Below, in pieces: positions 17,299 to 24,816 of a stretch of DNA of 64,000 nucleotides. The stretch is from Woronichinia naegeliana WA131 (GTDB lineage Bacteria; Cyanobacteriota; Cyanobacteriia; Cyanobacteriales; Microcystaceae): NCBI GenBank assembly GCA_025370055.1, contig CP073041.1, positions 5,612,272-5,676,271 of the forward strand, in the 5' to 3' direction. Within the stretch, counting starts at the first letter, position 1. Every line of letters begins with the position of its first letter. Below the pieces are notes generated by a model. It was not told the DNA's origin, made no database searches, and saw nothing but the letters and a program-made list of their open reading frames with translations. Made by a program: the position numbers and the translations under genes.

Positions 17299-18069
17299 CT
17301 ATTCTAAACGCTTTAGCATAGCAGCCCTGGCACGGTGGGCCAAACTATCGTCTAAGGTTTCTAACTGGATGGTGGTTTGATATTTACGTTCTAGGGCTGT
17401 CTTGATCAGCCAATCCGCTAAAAAGGGATTTTTGGGTAACAGGGGGCCATGGGAATAGGTGGCGATCGCATTGCGATAAAAGGCCCCTTCATAGCCATCT
17501 TCGCCATTATTGCCGTAGCCTTTCTGCACTTTACCGAGAGGAGAAACGCTTTGCAGATAGGTACGACCGCCATGATTTTCAAAACCAATGACAACGGGAG
17601 TTTCACCCGTCATGGCTTGCAGTTGTTCCGCCAGGGGAGAGGCGGTAATTTCAAACACCACATTGCCAATACAGCGTTTTGCCTGGGGGCCAGGATGTTT
17701 ACTGACTAAATCCAATAAACCCAAACCATCAATTCGTTGCCCTAAAGCCGGTTCGTAATAGTGACCGAGCAGTTGGGGTGAGCCACAGGTAAATACCCCA
17801 GGCGTTCCGGTTTCTAATTGACTTTTAAGGGCCTCTGCTTTAGCTCCTTGCAGATCTCGCATCACAATTTCCTGTTGGCGATCCTGCGCTCCTCCGCCCG
17901 CAATAATATCAACCTGACGAAAGATACTCGCCTCGGTTTGCTGTTCGAGGGGGACCATCTCAGCTTCGATACCGCGCCATTGACAACGTCGTTGAATACA
18001 GATCACATTACCGCGATCGCCGTAGGTACTCATGAGGGTGGGATAAAGCCAACCAATGCTTAATTTCAT
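17299..18069 (-). CDS. GatD-like/CobQ-type glutamine amidotransferase
   Basis: A 256-residue class I (triad) glutamine amidotransferase related to GatD, which with MurT amidates lipid II glutamate. The nucleophile is in GVFTCGSPQLLGHYY and the His in ATYSHGPLLPKNP; STYGDRGNV is the family N-terminal motif. No murT-like gene is adjacent, so the pathway assignment is by family only. I chose MKLSIGW as the start; an ATG two codons earlier is possible. Confidence 0.78.
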   Translation of the reverse strand: MKLSIGWLYPTLMSTYGDRGNVICIQRRCQWRGIEAEMVPLEQQTEASIFRQVDIIAGGGAQDRQQEIVMRDLQGAKAEALKSQLETGTPGVFTCGSPQLLGHYYEPALGQRIDGLGLLDLVSKHPGPQAKRCIGNVVFEITASPLAEQLQAMTGETPVVIGFENHGGRTYLQSVSPLGKVQKGYGNNGEDGYEGAFYRNAIATYSHGPLLPKNPFLADWLIKTALERKYQTTIQLETLDDSLAHRARAAMLKRLE

Positions 18070-18109
18070 GGTCATTAAAAATAAACGAGGGCCTACAAGC
18101 TATTATACT

Positions 18110-18957
18110 TCAAACGTTCATAATCTGAGATTTATCAAAGCGTTGAAATCGTAAGGTGAGCAAAGAATCAAGCTCCTCCTTATATTTTACGTTAGCATCT
18201 TCAAGACATCCTGAAATTGCTGCAGAAAACTGCGTAAAATCTTCATAATATTTTGCGTATAAACACTTCTTTTTCACAAACTTCCACAGTCTTTCAATTA
18301 AATTCAAGTTAGGAGAATAAGGAGGTAAGTACAGTAACTCTATTCCTAATGATTCTGCCAACTCCTGCACAATTCGGCATTTTTGATAACGAGCATTGTC
18401 TAATACCAACGTAATCGGTATTAATAGTCCTAATTCTGCTATCTTTTCTAGGAGTTCACAAACCTGAGTTCCCGTAATATAAGAACTGTTCGTTACCATA
18501 ATTACTTCATGGGTAATTGCATTTAATGCTCCTAACACATTAAAACGTTTTCTCCCTGATGGTGACTTAATAAAAATCCTCTTGAAGCACCATATAAAAT
18601 TTACAAATGCTCCCATTACAAAATGAGAGGCATCTACAAAGAAAACTGCCCTTTTTCCTGCTTTTGCCTCTTCTAGCCTTGGTTCTAGCTCTTTTTCTCT
18701 ATAGCTATCCTGAGCTTCTACATCTGCTTTTGATGGAATTGTTCCCACCTTTAGACACCTCATTCCTATTGACTTTAAAAATTTTCTGACTTGCGTTGGA
18801 CTTCTTTTTATTCCCGTTAATTCTTCTATTCTTTTTACTGCTTCATTTATTGTTGCTGGTGGATTTGACTCAAAATATACCTCAATTGTCCCTTGATGCT
18901 CTGTTAACTCGCTTTTCGGGCGATTAAATTTTATTTCTTTTAGTTTTTCTATCCTCT
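18110..18957 (-). pseudogene. IS630-type transposase, 5'-truncated by IS4
   Basis: Near-identical to the C-terminal four fifths of the intact transposase at 43841-44884, but homology stops after about KLKEIKFN at ~18957, a few bases before the IS4 end at 18966. The catalytic parts remain (FFVDASHFVMG, ITLVLDNARYQ, LPPYSPNLNLIERLWKF), but the N-terminal helix-turn-helix and the start are lost. Confidence 0.85.
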
Positions 18958-18965
18958 ATCCATCC

Positions 18966-20404
18966 GTGTCAACTTAAAGGAATGGGTTCCCAAATTTGTT
19001 GATTGAGAGCGGCCTTTTCTCGATGTCGCTTTCTCTCAGCTTTGACCAAACCAAATAACTTAGCACGTTCAGCCAGATAGGTTACTGTATCAGGCTTTTC
19101 TCCTCTAGCAATAGCCTTCGCTACATAGTATAGACTCCGAAACACCATCTCTACTGAGATTTTTTCTTTCGGTTGATTTAGAGCAATCGCCACTTCCCCT
19201 ACCAATTGATTTAAGACCGTATAGAAAATCAAAGTGCAAATAATCTGGATTTGGACACCATTCTTATTCCCTACCCATAAATAGGCTAGTCCTAAAAGTC
19301 TTTTCGTTAATAAAAAGGCTTCTTCGATTGTCCATCGTCTTCGATATAAATCACAGACCTCTTCGGCGGACAGTTGTTCGGGAGACAACACATTTGTTAA
19401 ATACTGATACCAGATTGTTCCCCATAATACTGAGACTAATCTCACCGGATGCTTGCAAGGATTAGAACGGTAATTTCCCATAATGATAATCTCATCTCTG
19501 TAATGACTACCTTGAGACAATACTTGTTTGGTTTTGTAAGATGTACCCGCTCTAAATCTGGTTAGAAAAAACTTTTTAGCTTCTGTTAACAAATCAAACC
19601 ACACAAAGCTAAAAAATCCCATATCTACGAGAATTAAACCATTTTCTGGTAATTTAGCTGCCAATTCTTCACACCATATTTTATCATTTGATTTATCATT
19701 TTCTGTGTACCACAAAGTAACGGGTCTTTGGGTAAAGGCTTCCACTACCATCATTATTTTACCCCCCAATTTACTCTTTTCTTCTTTACTTATTTTCATA
19801 TTTTTCCTTATCTGCTCTAGCGTTTAGCCATCTGCTATCCACACTGCACTAAACTTTTCTCTTATTTTTTCCCATTTTTCTCCTACTTGGAGCTTCTTCC
19901 CTTTTTCGGCTGCTTTTTCTAACACTCCTTTTAGTAATATTGCAAATATTTCGGCTGGCACATTCATCATTCTTTTTGATACTGCCTGTTTGCTTACTTT
20001 TAATGATGCTACCCATAGCAATCCCTCTTCCTCTAACAGTCTTACCGCTTCACTTATACCCGCTATTTGACGATACACTATACTTAACACTAATGCCACC
20101 ATTACTGGTAAATTTAGCACCCTATCTCTCATCATTTTCTCATGAGTTCCCTGTAAATATTTTAATGGTGTAAACATTGTGGGTTCTAGTAATTCAAACA
20201 ACTCTTTTGTTATTTCAGGGATTTCTACCCCTGGCTGATTTGTCTTACGACGTAAGTCTGGGTTTCCTTTTCTCCGAGGATGTTGTCTTGCCATTTGTTT
20301 TTTGCTCACTTTTTTATATACTAACCTTTTTTTCAGCCTACTCTTACTTCCGCCTGCTTTTAGGCTAATCTTTTGTGAGTAGGCATTTTGGCTTAAGTTG
20401 ACAC
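18966..20404. mobile_element. IS4-family insertion sequence
   Basis: Bounded by GTGTCAACTTAA at 18966 and TTAAGTTGACAC ending at 20404, a 12-bp perfect terminal inverted repeat. One transposase frame broken by a stop lies inside. Left flank is IS630 and right flank is a cyanobactin-protease fragment; no matching target duplication is visible, so an end has been rearranged or the IS mediated a deletion. Confidence 0.8.
18969..20309 (-). pseudogene. IS4 family transposase with in-frame nonsense codon
   Basis: Two segments lie in the same frame, 20309-19827 and 19823-18969, separated only by TAA. The interrupted motif is WIADG-stop-TL, where IS4 relatives have DGSTL: the first DDE aspartate region. 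A single TCA-to-TAA change explains it. The second part carries LILVDMGFFS (second Asp) and YRRRWTIEEAFLLTKRLLG (Glu in the Y-(2)-R-(3)-E-(6)-K pattern). Confidence 0.85.
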
Positions 20405-20447
20405 CAATGGCAACTGCTTGTCCACTACAATTGCAAAAATCTTTTAA

Positions 20448-20618
20448 ATGACCGAAATAACCAACATACCAAAACTAAAAAAACTATGGGTGCAAACTCA
20501 AGGTGATCCTAAGATTTGTGTAGCTGTACTTGATGGTATAGTGGATCAAAGTCATCCTTGTTTTGACGGTGCTGTGGGTAGGTACGGCACAAAAAGAATT
20601 AGAAAAAACAAGAATTGA
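20448..20618 (+). pseudogene. N-terminal fragment of a cyanobactin protease gene (PatA-like)
   Basis: The 56-codon frame reads IPKLKKLWVQTQGDPKICVA, then VLDGIVDQSHPCFDGA, almost the same as residues 4-39 of the protease at 21894. After DGA it leaves homology and stops. It keeps the catalytic Asp but nothing else. It sits 43 bp from the IS4 right end, so an older duplicate of the protease gene was probably deleted here. Confidence 0.8.
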
Positions 20619-20666
20619 AAATATTAGACTTTATTATTATAAATCATTCAAAATGGAGTAAGCTTT

Positions 20667-21119
20667 ATGTTGACAATAAAAGTGAATGATTTAAAACAAC
20701 TCCATGACCTTGATGATGCTCAATGGCTAGAAGAAACCGTTAGCTTACTAAAAAAGCATCAATTTCAACAGCTAGATTTAGATCATTTAATCGAGGAATT
20801 AGAGGATTTAGGAAGAGAGAAAAAAAATACGGTAGCCAGCCTGTTAGAAAAAATTATCCGTCATTTATTATTACTGCAATACTGGACAAGGGAATCCGAA
20901 TATAATGCAGTTCATTGACAAGAAGAAATTTATACCTCCCGTACTCAATTAGGACGAAAAATGACCACCCATCTCCGCAACTATTTAGAGAAAGAATTAA
21001 ATTCTATCTATCAAGATGTGTTAGGATTTGTAGAGATTAAAACAATGAGTGCGGTGACCTTTCCCGCTCAATGTCCTTATTCTCTGGAACAATTGCTAGA
21101 TCGCGATTGGTTGCCATAA
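20667..21119 (+). pseudogene. DUF29 family gene with in-frame TGA
   Basis: A 150-residue DUF29 protein (YDLDDAQWLEE-like start, LDHLIEELEDLGREKKN, LLLLQYWTRESEYN) is interrupted once: NAVH-TGA-QEEIYTSRTQLG. Tryptophan (TGG) is expected there in DUF29. Beyond the stop the frame continues cleanly to SAVTFPAQCPYSLEQLLDRDWLP. DUF29 proteins are common cyanobacterial proteins of unknown role. Confidence 0.8.
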
Positions 21120-21149
21120 AAATTTAAGATAAATAAAAAAATCAAGATA

Positions 21150-21728
21150 ATGATTACCGCAGAGCCTATTATTTTAAACCTCAACGCCGTCAACTTAAGC
21201 GATGAGCAATTCTATCAACTTTGCCATAGTAATGACGAGTGGCGACTAGAACAAACTGCCCAAGGAGAACTCATTATTATGCCCCCGATTGGTGCCATTA
21301 GTGGCAACCGCGAATCTGATTTAAACGGCTTTGTTTGGTTATGGAATCGTCAAACCAAACTCGGTAAAGTCTTTAGCTCTTCCACTATCTTTACCTTGCC
21401 CAATGGTGCGAAACGTTCCCCTGATGTCGCTTGGATCGCCAAGGAACGCTGGGACGCTTTACCCCTAGAAGAACAAGAAAAATTTGCTAAAATTTGCCCC
21501 GATTTTGTAATAGAATTAAGATCTCGCACGGATTCCTTAACCCAACTCCAAGCAAAAATGGAGGAGTATCTTGTTAATGGTGTAAGACTCGGTTGGTTAA
21601 TTGATCCCATGAGTCAACAGGTAGCCATCTATCGCCCACATCAAGCAGTAGAAATTATTTCATTACCAACGACCTTATCTGGGGAAAACGTTTTACCAGG
21701 ATTTACTTTAGAACTACCTCTTTTTTAA
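21150..21728 (+). CDS. Uma2 family endonuclease-like protein
   Basis: A 192-residue Uma2 protein without a coiled-coil tail. Core motifs are GELIIMPPIGAISGNRESDL, KRSPDVAWIAKERW, and PDFVIELRSRTDSLTQLQAKMEEYL, then LGWLIDPMSQQVAIYRP. The acidic residues of the PD-(D/E)XK-like site are intact. It lies 165 bp upstream of the cyanobactin protease but is not likely to be part of that pathway. Confidence 0.85.
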   Translation: MITAEPIILNLNAVNLSDEQFYQLCHSNDEWRLEQTAQGELIIMPPIGAISGNRESDLNGFVWLWNRQTKLGKVFSSSTIFTLPNGAKRSPDVAWIAKERWDALPLEEQEKFAKICPDFVIELRSRTDSLTQLQAKMEEYLVNGVRLGWLIDPMSQQVAIYRPHQAVEIISLPTTLSGENVLPGFTLELPLF

Positions 21729-21893
21729 TCCAATGACTCAAATTACTTTCGTTGAAAGCAGATTGACATTCACCTAATTAATTTCAGACATAATTTTATC
21801 AAAAATATTGAAATAAAAATTATTTTAATTTATCCGTAACTTGAATATTACCTTTTATCATTAACAATTCAGAAAACCATCAACATAGCCAAA

Positions 21894-23858
21894 ATGACTA
21901 ACATTCCTGGACTAAAAAAACTATGGACAGAAACTAGAGGTGATCCTAAAATTTGTGTCGCTGTCCTTGATGGTATAGTTGACCAAAATCACCCCTGTTT
22001 CGACGGTGCAGACCTGACTCGACTCCCTAGTTTAGTCTCAGGAGAAGCCAACGAAAATGGCTCTATGTCCACTCACGGAACCCACGTTGCCAGTATTATC
22101 TTCGGTCAACCTGACTCCCCCGTTGAAGGCATCGCGCCCCATTGTCGAGGCTTAATTGTTCCCGTATTTGCAGATGATCGCCTGCGGTTATCTCAACTCG
22201 ATTTAGCCAGAGCCATTGAACAAGCTGTTAACGCGGGAGCCAATATTATAAACATTAGTGCCGGTCAATTAACCGATGAAGGCGAAGCCGATACTTGGTT
22301 AGAAAAATCTGTACAACTCTGCAAAGAAAATAATGTTTTGCTGATAGCCGCAACAGGCAATGATGGCTGTGAATGTTTGCACGTTCCTGCCTCTTTACCT
22401 ACCGTTTTAGCAGTCGGTGCAATGGACGACCAGGGCAAACCAACCAATTTTAGTAACTGGGGAGGCGAGTACCAAAATCAAGGCATTCTGGCCCCTGGTG
22501 AAAACATTTTAGGGGCGAAACCTGGCGGCGGAACCACTCGCTTAAATGGAACCAGTTTTGCCACTCCCATTGTGAGTGGTGTTGTGGCCTTATTGCTCAG
22601 TTTGCAAATTAAAAGAGGAGAAAAGCCAGACCCGCAAAAAGTGAGAACGGCCCTCCTGGCAACTGCGACTCCCTGTAATCCCAAAGACACCGATGAGCAA
22701 AATCGCTGTTTAATGGGAAAATTAAACATCCCTGATGCTATAGAATTTTTATTAGGAGAAACTATGTCCGACGAATTAGACTTAGAAACAGTGGAAGCTT
22801 CTGGTTGTGGCTGCGGCGATAATCCAGATGAGTCCGTCCTCAATGAACCCCTAGAAACCAGCGAACTTAAATTAGCTGAAGTGACTCCTAGTCAAACAGA
22901 AATTGTGTCCGTGCCGCCCTCCGTTTCCCCCGTTATTAGTCAACCTAATCCCGTTAATACCATGTCCAATTCCACTAATTTTGTGACCGCCAGCGAAGCT
23001 CCGAGTGAACTTGAAGGCAAAAATTTAGTTTATGCTCTCGGTGTTTTAGGCTATGATTTCGGTTCTGAAGCTCGTCGCGATTCCTTTAAACAATTAATGC
23101 CAGGAGTTAGCGTTGAGGGAACATTAATTCCCGCCAATCCCTACGATGCTCGTCAGATGGTGGATTATTTAGGGGAAAATTTACCCGAAGCTAAGGCTCT
23201 AATTTGGACATTAAATTTAGAATTAACGCCTATCTATGCGATCGAACCTGTAGGCGGTTTTTCCCGTGATGTTTATGAGGTATTACAGAGCCTTTTGGAC
23301 GGCCAAATTCAAGCTGAAACCGATCCCAACTTTGTACAAAGAGTTAGTATTCCTGGGGTCTTAACAGGCCGTAGTGTTAAGCTTTTCTCTGGTCAAGTTG
23401 TTCCCGTTGTTGAGATTAATAATACACGCGGTTTATACGGCTGGAAAGTTAACACTCTCGTTACTGCGGCGATCGCTTCTGTCCAGGAACAGTCTAATGA
23501 TGCAGAAGAAGATGCCATCCGTCGCACTCTAAGCAGTTTCTTGAATCGCATTTATTATGATTTACGTAATTTAGGCACAACATCCCAAGATCGGGCCTTA
23601 AATTTTGCCTCTACTAATGCATTCCAAGCGGCTTCGACCTTTGCTCAGGCAGTGGGTGCGGGTTATGAATTAGATAGTATTAATGTGGAAAAAAGTCCTT
23701 TCTGTCGTTTAGATAGCGATTGTTGGGATGTTAAACTGAAGTTCTTTGATCCAGAGAATAGTCGTCGTGCTAAAAAGATTTATCGCTTTACGATTGATGT
23801 GAGCGACACTATTCCTGTCACCTTGGGTGAAGTCCGTTCTTGGTCTAGTGCTTATTAA
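21894..23858 (+). CDS. Cyanobactin N-terminal maturation protease, PatA/AcyA type
   Basis: A 654-residue subtilase (S8) with triad Asp26 (VAVLDGIVDQNHPCF), His61 (STHGTHVAS) and Ser221 (LNGTSFATPIVSG), plus oxyanion-hole Asn156. A Pro/Ser/Thr-rich linker (~295-360) leads to the cyanobactin-protease C-terminal domain (GVLGYDFGSEARRDSFKQLMP, then EKSPFCRLDSDCWDVKLKFF). PatA-type enzymes cut the leader off the precursor just before the core. B, C and precursor genes follow on the same strand. Confidence 0.9.
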   Translation: MTNIPGLKKLWTETRGDPKICVAVLDGIVDQNHPCFDGADLTRLPSLVSGEANENGSMSTHGTHVASIIFGQPDSPVEGIAPHCRGLIVPVFADDRLRLSQLDLARAIEQAVNAGANIINISAGQLTDEGEADTWLEKSVQLCKENNVLLIAATGNDGCECLHVPASLPTVLAVGAMDDQGKPTNFSNWGGEYQNQGILAPGENILGAKPGGGTTRLNGTSFATPIVSGVVALLLSLQIKRGEKPDPQKVRTALLATATPCNPKDTDEQNRCLMGKLNIPDAIEFLLGETMSDELDLETVEASGCGCGDNPDESVLNEPLETSELKLAEVTPSQTEIVSVPPSVSPVISQPNPVNTMSNSTNFVTASEAPSELEGKNLVYALGVLGYDFGSEARRDSFKQLMPGVSVEGTLIPANPYDARQMVDYLGENLPEAKALIWTLNLELTPIYAIEPVGGFSRDVYEVLQSLLDGQIQAETDPNFVQRVSIPGVLTGRSVKLFSGQVVPVVEINNTRGLYGWKVNTLVTAAIASVQEQSNDAEEDAIRRTLSSFLNRIYYDLRNLGTTSQDRALNFASTNAFQAASTFAQAVGAGYELDSINVEKSPFCRLDSDCWDVKLKFFDPENSRRAKKIYRFTIDVSDTIPVTLGEVRSWSSAY

Positions 23859-23879
23859 TTAAATTCCCTTTCGTATCCT

Positions 23880-24009
23880 TTTGAAAGTAAAATCCCCCCT
23901 AGCCCCCCTTTGAAAGTAAAATCCCCCCTAGCCCCCCTTTGAAAGTAAAATCCCCCCTAGCCCCCCTTTGAAAGTAAAATCCCCCCTAGCCCCCCTTTGA
24001 AAGGGGGGG
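23880..24009. repeat. Four 29-bp tandem repeats plus a partial fifth
   Basis: The unit TTTGAAAGTAAAATCCCCCC + TAGCCCCCC occurs four times in perfect tandem from about 23880 to 23998. A fifth start passes into AAAGGGGGGGA, which can pair with the preceding CCCCCC. It lies between protease A and gene B and may act as a stem-loop or a length-variable spacer. Confidence 0.85.
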
Positions 24010-24019
24010 AGTGAGAATT

Positions 24020-24226
24020 ATGAGATTACCTGTTTTGTCTCCGCCAGTTAAAAGACCTGATGTGATTTATCCCCATCGTTCTGTTGATGTCATTCACGGT
24101 ACGGTGGATGAGTTGCTGAGTATTCGCATGAAGTTATTGCACGGTGCGAATTATAATGATCCTGCGGCTTTTGCCAATCGCAGTTATCAGCAACTTAAGT
24201 CGTCGGGTTGTCGATGTGCTTTTTAG
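24020..24226 (+). CDS. Cyanobactin biosynthesis PatB/AcyB/McaB family protein
   Basis: A 68-residue protein opening MRLPVLSPPVKRPDVIYPHR, the family signature, and ending SSGCRCAF. Members occur in nearly all cyanobactin clusters; in patellamide work PatB was dispensable and its role is unknown. I chose the ATG at 24020, which has a GGGGGA upstream; a GTG at 24011 is in frame. Confidence 0.85.
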   Translation: MRLPVLSPPVKRPDVIYPHRSVDVIHGTVDELLSIRMKLLHGANYNDPAAFANRSYQQLKSSGCRCAF

Positions 24227-24268
24227 GGTTTGATCCCCCCTAACCCCCCTTAAAAAGGGGGGCAAATA
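24226..24268. repeat. GC-rich stem-loop between genes B and C
   Basis: CCCCCCTTAAAAAGGGGGG can form a six-pair GC stem, without a following T run. A similar CCCCCTTAAAAAGGGGG hairpin lies at 11090-11107. It may be a dispersed repeat or an attenuating structure. Confidence 0.55.
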
Positions 24269-24296
24269 TAATAATAAATAGGAGCTAATTTTAATT

Positions 24297-24500
24297 ATGA
24301 CTACCGAGAAAAAAACAGAAACTACGCCTAAAACCAGTGGCGATCGCCCTGAAAAGAAAAAACCTGTCAAATATAAATTCCAACAGGATACTTTGACAAC
24401 GGGACTTTCTGATTATGGGTTTTGGGCGCACCAGGTCACAAAAGAACGGGCAAAACTACCTGAAGTTGATCCCCCGTTTCGTCGTGGTAGAATTTGGTGA
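24297..24500 (+). CDS. Cyanobactin biosynthesis PatC/TenC/TruC family protein
   Basis: A 67-residue protein with a charged, disordered N-terminus (TTEKKTETTPKTSGDRPEKKK) and the conserved tail LTTGLSDYGFWAHQV...DPPFRRGRIW that defines the PatC family. Its biochemical role is unknown. AGGAGC lies 14 bases before the ATG. The precursor gene starts 38 bp downstream. Confidence 0.85.
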   Translation: MTTEKKTETTPKTSGDRPEKKKPVKYKFQQDTLTTGLSDYGFWAHQVTKERAKLPEVDPPFRRGRIW

Positions 24501-24538
24501 TAATTGTCTGATCCAATTTTCAAGGAATTTTCGACAAC

Positions 24539-24694
24539 ATGAAAACCAGTAAACTTCTGCCTAAATTGACTGCTCCCGTTCAACGTTCTGCGATCGCGGT
24601 TGTTTCCGATCAATCTTTTGCAGTTACGGCCTCTACCCATTGCGACATTGCAACTCGTCAATGTTTTCCCTTTGCAGGGGATGATGCGGAGTAA
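24539..24694 (+). CDS. Cyanobactin precursor peptide, predicted core THCDIATRQCFP
   Basis: A 51-residue peptide with AAGGAA 11 bases before the ATG. The leader MKTSKLLPKLTAPVQRSAIA resembles anacyclamide/piricyclamide precursors (APVQR). It ends FPFAGDDAE, the classic C-terminal recognition sequence FAGDDAE cut and macrocyclised by G-type proteases just after the core's terminal Pro. The N-side cut is expected after VTAS, giving the 12-residue core THCDIATRQCFP. The two Cys could form a disulfide, because no heterocyclase gene is present. The exact N-terminal boundary is uncertain by a residue or so. Confidence 0.88.
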   Translation: MKTSKLLPKLTAPVQRSAIAVVSDQSFAVTASTHCDIATRQCFPFAGDDAE

Positions 24695-24816
24695 TCCTAT
24701 TTGTCACGATTGAATATTCAAAAGAGCGATCGCTGTTTTAATGGATAATTGACAATGGATAATTATTAACTGTTCATTATCAACTATCAATTAATCGGCG
24801 ATCGCTTTTTTTGTAT

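Noticed and set aside
17449-18063. Plus-strand frames opposite the GatD-like gene
   Set aside because: Antisense of a conserved coding gene; no independent support.
23880-24009. Possible CRISPR array
   Set aside because: The 29-bp units are head-to-tail with no spacers.
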